Source: Zygnema cylindricum (lineage: Eukaryota > Streptophyta > Zygnematophyceae > Zygnematales > Zygnemataceae). From it: DNA of 64,000 nucleotides. Of this stretch, positions 1 through 12,941 are shown in pieces. The stretch lies in contig JBBHKE010000028.1 in the NCBI GenBank assembly GCA_037447655.1, positions 38,572 through 102,571 on the forward strand. Direction: 5' to 3'. The notes below the pieces were generated by a model that made no database searches, was not told where the DNA came from, and saw only the letters and a list, made by a program, of their open reading frames with translations. A program made the position numbers and the translations under genes. Numbering within the stretch: position 1 is the first letter of the stretch; the number at the start of each line of letters is the position of its first letter.

Positions 1-1041
1 TCTATTGGACTTCAGAATTCACGAAGCCTCAAGGTAGCTTTTAACTAACCCACTTTCAACCCCAACCACTGCTGCCTAAGCAAACAACTTGACAATCTGA
101 CTCCACCCTTGTGGAGCATGGACTCCCTTTAGTCCATAGCAAAAGAAGTCACTGAAAAAGGCCAACGAGCCAATAAGTTATGAGGTGGTATCTTGATGTC
201 ACTGAAAAAGGCCAACCAGCCGATAAGTTATGAGGTGGCAAAGATACCAGTTTATACAAACTCTCAAAGAGAGAGGTGACGGTCTACTGAAAAATTGCTA
301 AGTCCAAATCCCCCCTCACAACACCTATCTAGTGCAGTACGATCCAATCAAAAAACTGTACAGTACCAAAAGGTACTATGGTCGATAATCTTTCTGTACG
401 GCTTGTGTAGGACAAGGCCATTAAGTGGACGCGTGTCCACATTTTACTCGTCCTTATGTTCTTTGGAATTCTACCGACCAAATGTTATCTCTCCACGTGG
501 CGTCAGGTCATGCCACGTCAAAAACCGCCAAAGTGACCATTCCGAGATCTCGACGGTGTTATGTGTTGTTGGATCAAAAATCGAGATTTAATGTTAGCCG
601 TCGAAACAAATGTCTGATTCATTTGTTTCGTGCGGGGTCATGTTCGCGCTGTATATCAACTAGTTCTATGTCCCCTCATTTGTAATTCCGTTAATCGGAT
701 GAAAGATGATAACACAGTTTAAGTATTTATCATATCCTATGTAATTTAACGAACTCCTACGACAGACCGGTTAGAGTTGACTGCTACGCCTCGCTCTGCC
801 AGTCGGAGGTTAGAGTCTTGCAAGACTCAACCTTTTATTGAGAGTGACTATTTTCGCTCTTTAGTCTTGCCTATAGAGTTGAGGCAGCCATGGCTCCACT
901 TATCTCTCTCCCCTTCAATGACTACAACAAGTATGGGCGATTGAGGAAAGAGGTGGAAGCAGACTACCTGCGCTTTTCCTTTCTTTTTCTACCAAGCTAT
1001 TCAGACCTAGAAAATGCTTCATAAATCTAGTGATTTCAACA
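1..1041 (-). repeat. 3' LTR of copia element 1 (truncated by window edge)
   Basis: It begins TGTTGAAATC on the minus strand directly after the polypurine tract and shares landmarks in order with the LTRs at 3917-4796, 9110-10042 and 40235-41142: a GCAGCCATGG block near the 5' end, ACGT/G-box motifs (about 495 and 514), a GTAC-rich hairpin region and CT-rich tracts. A 50-bp tandem duplication lies at about 148-245 (the block starting GTCACTGAAAAAGG occurs twice). The outer end is not in the window. Confidence 0.75.
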
Positions 1042-1050
1042 TTCCCCTTA
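1042..1050 (-). other. Polypurine tract of copia element 1
   Basis: All-purine apart from its first base on the minus strand (TAAGGGGAA), immediately before the LTR start TGTTGA. This is the plus-strand primer position of an LTR retrotransposon and fixes the LTR boundary. Confidence 0.7.
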
Positions 1051-3916
1051 TTTTCTAGTCTAATTATAACTTTTCTTTCAATCCACATTTTTTCCCTACA
1101 ATATTTTAACTTGGGAGAGGGCACAAGTTTGGTCATCAAGTCAGCCACCATTTCTTCATCAGACCTATGCACAAGATTCACAATTTTATTTTCAGCTTTT
1201 TCACTCACGAAGCTTAATCTTATGTCCATATGTTTAGCTTTGAAATGATATTTTGGATTGGCTACAATTTCAACGGCAGCTTGATTATCACAAAAGACTT
1301 CATGCACTCCCTCTTTCATATACCCAAGTTTTTGCAACAAGGACTTGACCCACATCAACTCTTTCACAGCAGAACAAGAGGCCATATACTCACCCTCCAT
1401 AGTAGACTGAGCAACCACTTTTTTCTGCTTGCTGCTCCAACAGCAAGCACCTTCCCCCACATACAACACATACCCAGAAGTGCATCTTCTCATAGGTGCA
1501 TCCCCATAATTGGCATCATTCCAAGTAGTGATATCTGTGTGCTCCCCCCCCCAAATGCAACCATAACTTTTGGTTCCCACCAGATATGTCATGACTCTCT
1601 TAGCTGCCTCCCAGTCTCTCTTTCTAAGATCATTAACACTCCTACTGAGTACTCTAACCGCTGCTGCTATGTTTAGCCTGGTACAGTTCATAAAGTATAT
1701 TAGACTTCCTACAACCTACTGGTAAGGGATAGACTTCATAAACTCTCTCTCTTCTGGACTAATTTGATCATCTAAGATTATCACGCCTCCTTCTACATTT
1801 CTATGACTTACTTTCTTCAAGACCATGGGAGTGGTACAACTGTTTCCCTTTTCCATCTGGAATTTCTTAAGCATATTACCTATTGTGTCTTTTTGAGTGA
1901 GCCTAATGATCCTTTTCCCCCTATCTCTCTCCATTTGGATTCCCAATATATATCTTGCCTCCCCTAAATCCTTCATGTCAAATTTGCTTCTAAGATCTTT
2001 CTTTAACTTATTGATATTTTCCAAAGACTTACTTAACACCAAGAGATTATCCACATAAATTGTAATAAAAATCACACCATTTTTATCTTCAAACATATAG
2101 ATAGAATGGTTAAAGCTGATCCGGATTTATCCCAGACTGGTGAGAAACTCATCTAGTTTCTTATTCCATTGTCGGGAGCCTGCTTCAGTCCATATAAGGA
2201 CTTTTTGAGCTTGCAGACTTTGCTCTCTTCTCCTTCCTCCACAATCCCCTTTGGTTGCCGCTTGAAAATTTCTTCCTCTTACTCACCATTGAGAAAGGCA
2301 GTCTTACTTTCAATCTGGTGTATTTCCATGTCCTCCACTGCCGCTAGATTGAGGAGAATCCTTACTAATGGGAAGCAAATAACTGGAGCAAAAGTCTCCT
2401 CATAGTCAAATCCCTTCTTTCGGGTGAACCCAACTCTTACCAACCGAGCCATATATCTTTCAATGGTATTATATGGGTTCAGTTTTAGCTTAAACACCCA
2501 TTTACAGCCAATCGGTTTTTTGTCCGGGGGACAGTTCGCTAGTTCCCAAGTATTTGCTTCTTTGATGGAGGCCATCTCATCATTTATGGCTCTAATCCAA
2601 CTGGCTTTCTTCGGACTGTTCACTGCCTCCAAGTATGAGTGAGGCTTATGAGGGTGAGATAACTTAGTTACCTTATGAGCGACCTGTTTTTCTTGTGTAC
2701 TTTTGCTGCTCTTTCTCCTTCCCTCAAACTCCGAAGTTGAAATGGAGGGAAGTCTTGGATTTCTCCTTACTGTCTCATCGGCTCCCCTATCAATGGAAAC
2801 CAGTTCCGATTTGTATTTTTCTATCTCCTCGAAGTCCATATGAGATGTCCCTTTTGGGAAAAACCGAGTTCTCCTCACTTTCAGACTCAAAACTGAGTCT
2901 TATCTTTTTGGTATATTTGAAGGGGCAAAATGACTTCCCTTCATCCATGAGAACTTGGTGTTTGACTAGAATGATATCTTGCTTTGCTAAGTCATAGACT
3001 CTATATCCCTTGACATCCAAATCATATCCTACAAAGTATCCAGGTTTTCCCTTAGCATCTAGTTTCCAGTTTTTCCTAATGTATCAAAATTGTAAACTTG
3101 GCTATCGAATACTTTAAGGTGAGAGATATCAAGTTTCTTTCCAACCCGTCTCTCATAAGGTGTCATTTCTTTTACGGCTGAGGTAGAGACTCTCTTTCTA
3201 ATGTTGTAGGCACAGTTCATGGCTTCTGCCCAAAATCTCTTTCCTCTTTTCTTGTCGGCCAACATACTGCATACACTATTTCTTAGTGTAAGGTTCAACC
3301 TCTCAGCTACACCATTTTTTTCCGGTTTATATGGTACAGTTTTCTGGTGCTGAACTCCCTCATTTCTCAAGTATTCCTCAAACTGGTTAGAGGTATATTC
3401 TTCCCAATTATCACTTTTTATTCTCTTAATGGGGGTTCCATGCAACTTCTCACTCCATGTTTTATATTATTTGAAGTAAGTTGGTGTTTCAGACTTTGTT
3501 TTTAGGAAGTAGACTCTAGAGTAACTAGACTAGTTTTTGGTTATTGTCAACATAAACCTCTTCCCTCCGACCGAAGGTACTTTGCTCGTCACCAGATATC
3601 TTTGTGGACCAAATCTAGTACTTTTTCACCCATATATGTGGCGGCTTTGGGAAAGGGAAGTCTGTGAGCCTTACATTGAGCACAACCAATAAAATTATCC
3701 ACCATTTAGTTACCCCCAAATTGAAGCCTTCCACTACACCAAGATTCTTCATTTCCCTTAGCCTATCAAAATGCACATGCCCCTACCCCTTATGCCAAAT
3801 CATCAACTTTGGAACACCAACTTAGTAAGCGTTCTTCTTTTCATTAATCAAGTTAAGCCTAAACATTCTTTGGATACCCTTATCTGCCGTGAAGTAGACT
3901 TCATCCCCATACTTAG
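1051..3916 (-). pseudogene. copia pol relic: integrase, RT, RNase H
   Basis: Reading the minus strand from 3916: a GAG-pre-integrase fragment (WHKG, FPFPKPP), integrase core pieces (KSDNWEEYTSNQFEEYL at about 3420, YKPEKNGVAERLNLTLRN), then RT ([30 protein letters not shown] at about 2290) and RNase H (CTSGYVLYVGEGACCWSS, DNQAAVE, KAKHMDIRL, ADLMTKLVPSPKL). Active-site decay is visible: the RT motif YVDD reads YVDN at about 2050, and the Asp of the usual MDVKTAFLNG motif is Glu (IESKTAFLNG). The coding sequence is split over several frames with stops, so no enzyme can be made. Normal copia pol is a single continuous frame. Confidence 0.85.
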
Positions 3917-4796
3917 TGTTGAAAAGACGTAATTAATAGCTCTCTTCTCTTTTTTAGTTGTACTTTAAAGAGAGAGAGTGAGGATCAAAGGCACGCCATG
4001 GCTGCCACCATATTCAGAAAGAGGCAGATTTTGAAGTGAAGGGTATTATACCAAAACAATACGTAAGTCCATTTTTGAACCTGGGTCTGTGGACCACTAT
4101 GTAGTCCTTAGTCTTAACTACTAAGGCGTTATCGAAGCGATACACGTGATGGGTTTTAAAGATATATAAACCTTAACGCGACGGCTAATTAACACTAGAC
4201 TAACGGAAACGAACAATTCATGCATGCACGCAAATCTGAACCGTGTAAAATATGTTTTGATCGGACGACCAGCATTGTAGCGGCCACGCGAAGTGAGATT
4301 TTGGCGGCATTTGGAGATAGATTTACGCGGTGCCACGTGGCGCCACATTATTTGATACCGGAGAAGATGGGAAGAGGAACCATGGCTCTTGATTTGACAT
4401 GTGTTACCTTGTAGATCATGTTGTACAATGGCCGTACAATAAGTACATCTCCCATTGTACCTTCTTGTACTACATAGTGTTCCTATTGGACTAGGGTTTA
4501 GTAGTAGGTAGTCGTGAGTAGGCAGACTAAGACTAAGTGATATTTAGGTACCTCTCTCTAAGAGAGCTTGTAACTATAAAGGTCATATTTGACAAACCAT
4601 AACTAACTGCTCAGGGGAGCAAATTCAGTGATTCTTTTTGCGTTTGACTCGAGGGAGTCTTGTCTTCACTGGTGGTAGGAATATTTGTGTTCCTAGGCGG
4701 CACTTATTCAGTGGGAAAGTGGAAGGGGCAAATATTATCTTAGAGACTTTACATAGGCTGCTCATTCTGTGGGCTAATGAAGACCATATAATTTCA
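3917..4796 (+). repeat. 5' LTR of copia element 2 (880 bp)
   Basis: It starts TGTTGAAAAG and ends TTTCA immediately before the primer-binding site. Internal landmarks: CCATGGCTGCC near the start, a TATATAAA box (about 4161), a perfect G-box palindrome GCCACGTGGC (about 4331-4340), GTACAATGGCCGTAC at about 4424, and GACTCGAGGGAGTC near the 3' end. The solo LTR at 40235-41142 aligns with it end to end in reverse orientation. The terminal TG...CA dinucleotides are intact. Confidence 0.85.
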
Positions 4797-4811
4797 GGTT
4801 ATGGGCCCACC
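4797..4811 (+). other. Primer-binding site (half-tRNA initiator-Met type)
   Basis: GGTTATGGGCCCACC directly follows the LTR. It is complementary to the anticodon stem-loop of eukaryotic initiator tRNA-Met (contains CCCATAAC), not to the tRNA 3' end. This is the priming mode established for Drosophila copia, which uses a 5' half-tRNA-iMet fragment. The ATG in this motif (4801) is also the first Met of the gag frame. Confidence 0.75.
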
Positions 4812-7748
4812 CACTAAGGTGCCCATATTTGATGGATCAAACTTTTTGTATTGGAAAATGATGATGGAGGGAGAAATATTTGAGAATCATCTATGTGGCA
4901 TAGTGTCTAGACAAATTCGATGCCCACCTCCACCTGGGTTTGGAGGGACACGTTTTTCTGGCACCTCCGCCTCTACAGTTGGTAGAACAGCTGCCACCAT
5001 CACCGAGGATGATGATGAGGAAGGCGAGGAGATTGTCACGGAAGGAGAAAAGGGAGGAGTTGCAACTCAAGTGACACTATTGCCGAAGGTGATACCGGCA
5101 GCAGCACCACCAAAAACGACGACAAGGGTTCAGACCAAAAGATTGGAGTATGAAAAGTGGAACTACATAGACAAGGTTTCTATGCTCTTAATTTTTGAAA
5201 GTAGAGCAAAAGGCATTGCCATTTTCCTTATGCATGTCAATTCTTAATCTCAGATTTGGATATCACTAGTTAACAAATATAAGAGTGGATCATTGCAAGA
5301 GCAACAGTTGGTAGAAAATAAGATTGCAGCTTATACTTATAAGGGAGGATGCATGAATAATTATTGCAATGATTTAGGAGAATTATTTGGAGAGCTAGAG
5401 AGTGCAGGTAACTCATGGTCTGAGAGACAAAGAGTGAACACATTAATTATGAAACCGCCCGAGGAGTATGAGAATTTCATAAACCCTTTGCAGGACATGG
5501 GAGATAGCAATTGGAATTGGGATGACACAGTGGGAATAATTTTAGTGAAAGAAAGCACGATAAAGCTTAGGAGAGGGAGTCCAAGTGTTCAAGGATTGTC
5601 TGAGCTGATTGGCAGAAGCATGATGAGGAGAGAGGGGATGATCCCTATCGAAACTTTGGTGGAAGAGGACAAGGAGGTGGCACATTTGATAGACAGGGGA
5701 GAGGACCTTCTCGAGGAGGATTATGTCACTTCTGCAAGAAATCGGGACACTATATGGCAGATTGTGTCAAATTTGTAGATCTTTGACTGAGAGATGTGCA
5801 AGGAACCTCAAAAGATGGAGGAAAGAAAAAGGCTTTCCTGACTTGTGTTCATAATGAGGAAGTGGAAGCAAAAACTAAACTGAAAGTGGAGCTTTAGAGC
5901 TTCTTCTTAATCCGAAAAACACCGAAAAGCATATCGACAATCCACGGAGACAAAAGAGTGCTTTCAGTGGTAAGAGGGATCCACCCGAGGATGGGTGGAT
6001 CATAGACTCAAGGGCTTCAATGCATCTGTGCAAAGATAAGAGGTGGTTCACCAACTGAGAAAGATCCCAGCAATTGAGATAGTGTACGGAGAAGGTAGAG
6101 TAAAAACTACAAGTCTTGTTAGAATTGTTGACTTGAAGGTTCTAGTTGATGGAAAGTCCTCAATTGTAACACTCTCAGACGTTCTTTGTATTCCACATCT
6201 TAGCAAGAACCTAGTCTCAACAGTTGTCCCAGATGAAATGAAGTTTGAAACAGGAACTATAAAAGGAATCTTCACAGGAAGCTTTGATAATGAGGTTTAT
6301 TTCATAGCTGAGAAAGAGAGTCAAAGAATGTTCAGAATTGTTCTTTGCAATGAAAAGAGTGTTCTCTACTCGTGTGCAATTGAGATGATTATTTGGCACA
6401 AAAGGTTGGGATATGTGGATCTAGATCGATTAAAAGAAAATGGAATAGTGAAGGGTATTACTTTTGAGGATGATGAGACCTTTGATGATTGTAGTGGATG
6501 TGCCCAAGGGAGGGTTCATAGACTTCCATTTCCAAAGGCAACCACACTTAAAAGAGAGAAAGTATTGGATCTAATTTACACTGATGTTTGGAGACCTGCT
6601 AGGTATGCTTCATATGGGGGGAAGAGATGGATGTTAACCATCACAGATGATTAGTCTAGATACACAAAGGTATACTTTCTCAGACATAAGTAAAAAGGGA
6701 TTAAGATGTTTCAAAGATATAAAGTATAGAGTGAAAAACTACATGAAACCTCAATAAAAGAGATGCGCGTTACAATGGTTAAATCAGCAAAATAGAGAAT
6801 ATCTTAAAGAAGAAAAAAGTTCATCATGAGAAAATTGTTACCTATAATCCGGAACAGAATGGAGTAGCAGAAAAAGTGAATAGAAATTTAGGAGATATAA
6901 CCAACAGTAAGCTAACTAATTAGAGGATAGGGTTGCAGTTTAGGGGGGAGTCTATGAGCTATGCTAATTTCATCAAAAATAGAGTCATAACTTCAGCAAA
7001 TAAGGAAGAACTCCGTATGAGAGGTTGACAGGAAGAAAACTTAATTTGTCTAGTTTGAGAGTGTTTAGAAGTCAAGTCTACAGTTTGGATTCCGATAAGA
7101 CTAAATGGAAGTTAGAGGGTAGAGGGAAACTAGGATATCTTGTAAGATATGATGAGAGCACAAAAGGATATGACTTGAAAAAAAGAGATATAACTTTGGT
7201 AAAACACATAGTGGTGATGAATGAAGTGAAGTCTATTGATCCATTCAAATAGAATAAAGAAGTTAAAATCAAATTTGAAACGGATCAGTTTTCTGACTTT
7301 GAATCTGAAAATGAAGAGAAGGAAGATGGAGAAACAAAAATATTCATATCAACCAAAAGAGAAAAAGGAAAAGAGAACATCTGAGGCAACGCCACAATAC
7401 AAAGTGGAAATCTATGAGGAACTTGATGAGACATTGGAATTGGAAGATAGGGGAGCTGATATTCTTTCTAAAAAAAAACCAATGATGCCTTCCATACCGG
7501 CGTCCGATTTTGAAAGGGGAAGAAGAAGTAGTAAACGACTTCAAAAAAGACAGGTAAATAACCAACTCACAAAGATGTCTCACCCAGATGAACCTCATAC
7601 ATACTTAGAGGCCATAAATACCCTAAAATGTAGCCGGTGGATCACTGCTATACATGAAAAAATGGCCTCCATCATGGAAGCCAATACATGGGAGTTGGTA
7701 GATTGTCCACCGGACCGAAAACCGATCGGATGTAAGTGGGTTTTTACC
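4801..7748 (+). pseudogene. copia gag-pol relic of element 2
   Basis: Gag starts at the ATG inside the PBS (MGPPTKVPIFDGSNFLYWK), typical of copia Gag (FDGxNFxxWK). It stops at 5245, resumes through a UBN2-like region (5293-5720), and a CCHC knuckle CHFCKKSGHYMADC (5723-5764) lies in a shifted frame. The protease DSGA motif reads DSRAS at about 6007. The pre-integrase motif WHKRLGYVDLDRL and integrase TDVW and PEQNGVAEKVN follow with stops and small losses. RT survives only to CKWVFT. The element therefore encodes no functional polyprotein. Confidence 0.85.
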
Positions 7749-9109
7749 TAGCTAGGAATTCTCCATTTCGGAATTCTAACAACTAAGCTACTTTAAACTT
7801 CCGCACCAGACAGACACTTTCTGCCTTCTCATACTTTCCACCTAGTTTGACTCACAAGCTAGAATTTTATTAGAACTAAGAAGATCTTGTAGCTCTAACA
7901 GCTCACAAAATTTCACATCAAATGCATACAAAATAAGAAAGTTATACTCAATGAAAACTACATTTTGATGTAAAAATTGTTGTACAATCGCTACTGAACT
8001 TTGCCAAGTCCTAGATGTGTTATTTATACCTCATGGCATTAAGTATTGAACACCAGATAAACACTATATATCTAAGTGACGTACGGTCGTACATTTTCTA
8101 AGTAAAAAGCCAAGTTTTAGCCCGTATCACTAATTTTGTCACGTACACTATAAAGTAATGTACAAAACAACAATTCCGAAATTTGTAGCGACAAAAATAT
8201 CTACGTCTTTTTTACGTAGGACTTTTAATCAAATGATCCTAAAAAAGTCCTTGAAACTCTGAGACCTCCATAAGTCCTCAGAGTGGACAGCTTCCAAGAA
8301 GCCTCTAAGATAATCCTGACCCCTTTGTGTTTAAGCAAAAATAACTGCCACCCTGGCAGACAAATGTTGTTCTGAGACAACTGCTGGTACTGAAGATGAA
8401 GATGATGCAGCAGTAGTCATCGTAGAACAAATCAAGAGAGGAAGCTTCCACAAATTCCGATGGTTGAAAAGCAACTTTGACAGACTATAACTTTCAGAAA
8501 AACGCTCTAAACGTCCTGAAAATTTTTCACAATGTAGATAACATACAAAGAAACACACACATAAAATTTCAATCAATTCCGCTCACAAATCTGTGAGATA
8601 TGTAGAAAAGAAATTACATAAAACTGAGTGTACAGTTTTCATATCATTTGTTCCTAAAAATCAAATTCACTAAGTCCTACTTTTATACACCAAAACTACA
8701 CTAAGATGTACGGAGGCATTCCAGCCGTACATCTAACATTCTATCACAAATATTTACACCGAAGTTCAGACAACGTAAAGTGATAATGATCTAGTCACGC
8801 CTCGTCACTATTTGTTGGCGGCGGCTGTCAGCGATCCGATTAGAGGATTTGGCACCGTAGAATTGACTTCACGAAGTCCAGTGGTCCTGCCGAATTTCCG
8901 TACGTCCACGGAGGACATACTCACGCATTCTCCCAAGTGACGACACGTGTTCCAAGTGTGAATGAACCGTGACTTCCCAACTTCACTGTCACACCAATTT
9001 CGGTAAGTACTGAACCGAACTCAACCAAAAATAGCTTAAGTCTTGAAAAACTCTCTCTCACAGTTGAGGCATAAAGAGGACTAAAGATTTCTAAAAACAA
9101 CAACAAATA
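7749..9109. other. Unassigned sequence between copia elements
   Basis: No gene or known domain recognised. The left junction holds a short palindromic block (GGAATTCTCCATTTCGGAATTCT, 7756-7778 region) that may mark a deletion or insertion scar. A minus-strand reading near 8331-8430 has a Ser/Ala-rich stretch (TTAASSSSSVPAVV) resembling the N-terminus of some plant Gag proteins, but nothing follows to support that. GTAC-rich inverted motifs (about 8085 and 8707-8728) resemble those in the LTRs. Confidence 0.4.
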
Positions 9110-10042
9110 CTCTAACCACCTGCACCCTTGTGAAGGCAAGACTCCCCTGAGTCGATAGCAAAAAGTATCTCTGAATTTGCTCCCCTGAGCAGTAAGTTAT
9201 GGAGGGTCAAAGTTGACCTTTTGTACAGAAGCTCTCTGGGAGAGAGGGTCCTATCTTCTAATTTTTCTAAGTCCTATCTCTCTCACAGACTCTATCTACT
9301 GATGTACGGAACCAATCAGAATTGAGTTCCGTACGCAAAAGTACAGCTGCCGGTGTACTTTATGTACGGACATTGTACGACATGACCTAAATGTCCACAC
9401 GTGGAATATCCGGATTCGCTCCTTTAATCCTCGGAGATGCCGCGCTCCAATGTAACATCGCCACGTGTCATCCGATGTGGCGATGCCCACAAACCGCCGA
9501 ATTCTTCTTCCGCAATCTCGGCGCTGATTCCGGCCGTCCGATTAAACTCGCATTTGATCGTAGCCGTAATAAATACATACGCGGTATTTGTTTCGCTTAC
9601 GAAATCAATGCGCGGTATTGATTTCTTATCCGCACCGCAATTCGTACTTTTACACTACCATATCTATGTATCCCGTTAACTGTTATAGTTAAATGATTTA
9701 TCCCACGTGTACATGTTTAAATCATTATCGTACTATATACTATGTAAGACTACTTCTAGACTTAACGGCTAAGGCTACCGGCTATCTACTCTCTGTCGGC
9801 CGGCAGGTACCAGGATCAAATCCTGTCGCCGGCACATACCTTTTAGTAATTAATCCCCTAACCAATATAAATTTCCCGTAAACCTCAGGATAGCCTAGGT
9901 AGCCATGGCTCTAGCTTCCTCTCCAATTTCTCAGTGACTGCGACAAGTTTGAGAGTTGGAGAGAGAAGTTAGAGGTAGACTGCCTCGGCTTCTTTATTTC
10001 TATTCAGACCAAGAAAATACTTAAAAACCATTAATTTCTACA
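9110..10042 (-). repeat. copia-family LTR (minus orientation)
   Basis: On the minus strand it starts TGTAGAAATTAATGG at 10042 and matches the start of the element 1 LTR, including GGTCTGAATAG. It carries the family landmarks: GCCATGGCT block at about 9902, ACGT-core motifs near 9400 and 9461, a GTACGGACATTGTACGACATG block at about 9363, a TGAGCAGTAAGTTATGG-type block at about 9187, and the CCCTTGTGAAGG end block at about 9124. The 3' boundary is not sharp. It may be the 3' LTR of copia element 3 or an independent solo LTR. Confidence 0.65.
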
Positions 10043-10508
10043 GTCTTCGTCGCGTAATCTAATGAATATACGTATAAAAAGTCTACGTCTGTACTTTACG
10101 TAATCTTGTGCAGACAAAAATATCCATATCTGAAAATTTCCACGCTTGTACTTTATGCGAAAAAATGTACTTTTTACGCCTGTACTTCACGTAAACAAAT
10201 GTACGCGAATTTCACCTGAAATGTCAGAACATACTAATCGTCACCAATATATCTTTCCAAAAATGCCAGAGCATATCGTGGTCGTACGATCTAGCGCCTT
10301 AATACCTGTTATAATACCTGCAGGTGTATTCGCAGTGTTGTTTTGATGCCGTAACTCTTACCGCAATATCCGTCGTAATATCCGTGGTTGTTTTCTAGAT
10401 CCTAATCCCCTATTTTTTTTCTTTTCACTCTAATTAGGGTACATAAAAAATATATTCTTAGTTGCTAGATAAAAATTACTATTCTACACTCCCCATAACT
10501 TTTATCTA
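10043..10508 (-). other. Junction segment with polypurine tract and second LTR start
   Basis: Minus strand AGTTATGGGGAG (10489-10500) is a good polypurine tract followed at 10488 by TGTAGAATAGTAAT, an LTR-like start resembling the one at 10042. The roughly 400 bp between the two starts has no recognised content. Either the 3' LTR of element 3 begins at 10488 and was disrupted, or two related LTR starts lie in tandem. Confidence 0.45.
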
Positions 10509-12253
10509 TTAACTAGGTAATAATGAACTCTCTTTTCTACAATAAGTGAGTTTAGGGGTTGGTAGGGCCTTGGTGAGCATGTCGGCTATCATAAATGCAT
10601 TTGGTAAATGGTGCATTTTGATGACTCTATTCTGAATGGCCTCTGGCACAAAACTTAGCCTGATATCTATATGCTTACTTTTGAAATGATGTCTAGGATT
10701 TGTAGACACAGCAATGGCTGCCTGATTATCACAAAATAATATTTGAGGTCCTCTTTGCATTAACCCTAATTCTTGATGTAATGCTTTTACCCAAATGATC
10801 TATTTCTCTGCAAGACTTACTGCCAATTTTTTTGATTCCATAGTAGATTGAGCCGTCACCCTTTGGAGCTTGCTGCTACAGCAACATGACCCACTCCCAA
10901 CCTTTAAAATGTATCCACTCCCAACCTTTAAAATGTATCCAGAGGTAGACTTCCTTGATATTTCATCCCCATAACTTGCGGCGATCCAGGTACGTATATT
11001 GATTTCTTCTCCTCCAAGGTGGAGCCATAATTCCCTAGTTCCAATCAAATACCTTAGCACACGCTTAGCGGCATCCCAATGCTTCTTCTTAGGTTTTTGT
11101 AGACTTCGACTAAGTATCCCGACGGCCACAGCTATATCTAAACGTGTACAATTTATGAAATATATGAGACGTCCTACGACCTCTCTATAAGGAACATTTA
11201 ACATGATTTTTTCGTCTTCAAAATTTCTTGTTCTGTCATCTTCTATATCTAACTTCCTTTTAGTATCGAATGGAGTTGTACAACTGTTGGCTGGGCTAAA
11301 ACCAAATTTTTCCAACATATTTTTTATAACCTCCTTTTAAGTCAACTTAATGATTATTTTTGTCCTATCTCTTTCCATTTGGATACCTAAAATATATCCA
11401 GCCTCCCGTATGTCTTTTATGTCAAATTCTTTATTCAATGCTTCCTTCAAATCCTATATTCTTTTTTTACATTTGCTATGATGAGTAAATCATCCACATA
11501 AACTGCAATGTATACAACTCCTTCTCTGTCATTTGGATTGAGTACATAACTGAGTGATCCGAGCTTATTCTTTGATACCCTAACTTTGTTAAAAACTCAT
11601 CTAATTTTAAGTTCCACTGTCGAGGAGCCTGTTTTCAGCCGTATAGTGATTTAATTAATATGCAAACCAAGTGTTCTTTTCCAGGCTCTTCAATTCCTCT
11701 GGTTCTTTCATACAGATCTCTTCCTTCAACTCCCCATTTAAAAATGCAGTCTTTGCGTCCATCTGGTGGATTTCCATATCCTTTGATGCAGCTATACTTA
11801 AAAAGATTCATACAGATGGAAATCTAACCACTGGGGAAAATGTTTCATCATAATCTATACCTTCCTTTTTAGTATACCCTTTTGCAACCAATCTCGCTTT
11901 ATACCATTCAATCGTATTATCCAGATTGAGCTTGAGTTTGAAGACCCATTTACACCCGATTGTTTTCATGTCTTTGGGTAACTTGACCAATTCCTAAGTT
12001 CGTGCTTCCATGATAGAGGCTATTTCGTCGTTCACCGCTTCTCTCCATTTGTCTCTTTTTTCGTATTCCAGTGCCTCTTGAAGTGTTAATAGTTTCCCTG
12101 AGTGAGCTGAGAAAGCATATACCATATTATTTTCTTGTAGCCGTGGACTAAACATTCTTCCTCCAGGAAAAGCTGAAACTGGAATACTAGGTCTAGTGTC
12201 TATTCTTCCTCTTTCACTTACAACAATTTCCTCTTGATTTTGAGTTTATTCTA

Positions 12254-12453
12254 CCATATCCTCTTTCTTTTCCTCCTCATTTTCTATGATATTTTCTCTT
12301 TTTCCTTGATTACTCTAGATTTTAGTTTGATCTAAGTCTAGTAATATAAATTTCCATATCCTCTTTCTTTTCCTCCTCATTTTCTATGATATTTTCTCTT
12401 TTTCCTTGATTACTCTAGATTTTAGTTTGATCTAAGTCTAATAATATAAATTC
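12254..12453. repeat. 100-bp direct tandem duplication inside element 3
   Basis: The block starting CCATATCCTCTTTCTTTTCC at 12254 recurs at 12354, almost identical through to TAATATAAAT. As 100 is not a multiple of three, it shifts the pol frame between integrase and RT. Confidence 0.85.
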
Positions 12454-12888
12454 TGGGGCAAGGGGTTTTTTTGATTGCTTAAATACATCAACTGATCTCC
12501 CCTCATCTTTTACTATTATATTCCGTACTACTTTAACATCTTGTTTAATTAAGTCAAATACTTTATATCCTTTAGTATGGTCATTATACCCAACTAACAT
12601 CTCGAGTCTTCCCTTAAGATCCAATTTCCATTTCATTTGATCGTTATCTAAGCAGAATACTTTACTACCAAAGACTTTGTGGTGACCTACTTCTGGTTTT
12701 CTTCCGGTCCAAAGTTCAAATGGTGTTTTGCCTCCTTCTATTGCCCTGGTACTTACTCGGTTTTTAATGTAGGTTGCACAATTAAATGCCTCTCCCCAAA
12801 ATTTTGGGTCTACTCCTTGGTCAACCATCATACTTATTACGGACTCTGCAAGTGTCTTGTTCACTCGTTCTGCAACTCCATTTTGCTC

Positions 12889-12941
12889 ATGTGTATAGGG
12901 AACAATTTTGCTCATGTGTATAGGGAACAATCAACTGGCGA
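12889..12941. repeat. 26-bp tandem duplication inside integrase of element 3
   Basis: The unit TTTTGCTCATGTGTATAGGG plus AACAAT occurs twice in succession. It duplicates the integrase YTHEQN codons and shifts frame, so the integrase continues in a second reading frame. Confidence 0.85.

Larger units (their letters stand above)
1..3916 (-). mobile_element. Ty1/copia element 1, 3' half (degraded)
   Basis: Seen: on the minus strand, integrase, RT and RNase H remnants run from about 3900 down to 1051, then a polypurine tract at 1042-1050 (reads TAAGGGGAA on the minus strand), then an LTR starting TGTTGAAATC at 1041 and running off the left window edge. The gag half is missing because copia element 2 begins at 3917 inside the pre-integrase region. 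The order INT-RT-RNaseH is diagnostic of Ty1/copia. The element is dead, with many stops and frameshifts. Confidence 0.85.
3917..7748 (+). mobile_element. Ty1/copia element 2, 5' part, nested in element 1
   Basis: Seen: an LTR beginning TGTTGAAAAG (3917) after the interrupted pre-integrase codons of element 1, a PBS, gag with a zinc knuckle, a protease relic, pre-integrase, integrase core and the start of RT (CKWVFT at 7748). RT is cut at 7749, where the sequence changes to unrelated DNA, so the 3' half and 3' LTR are absent. Because it sits in element 1 on the opposite strand, it is the younger of the two. Confidence 0.85.
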
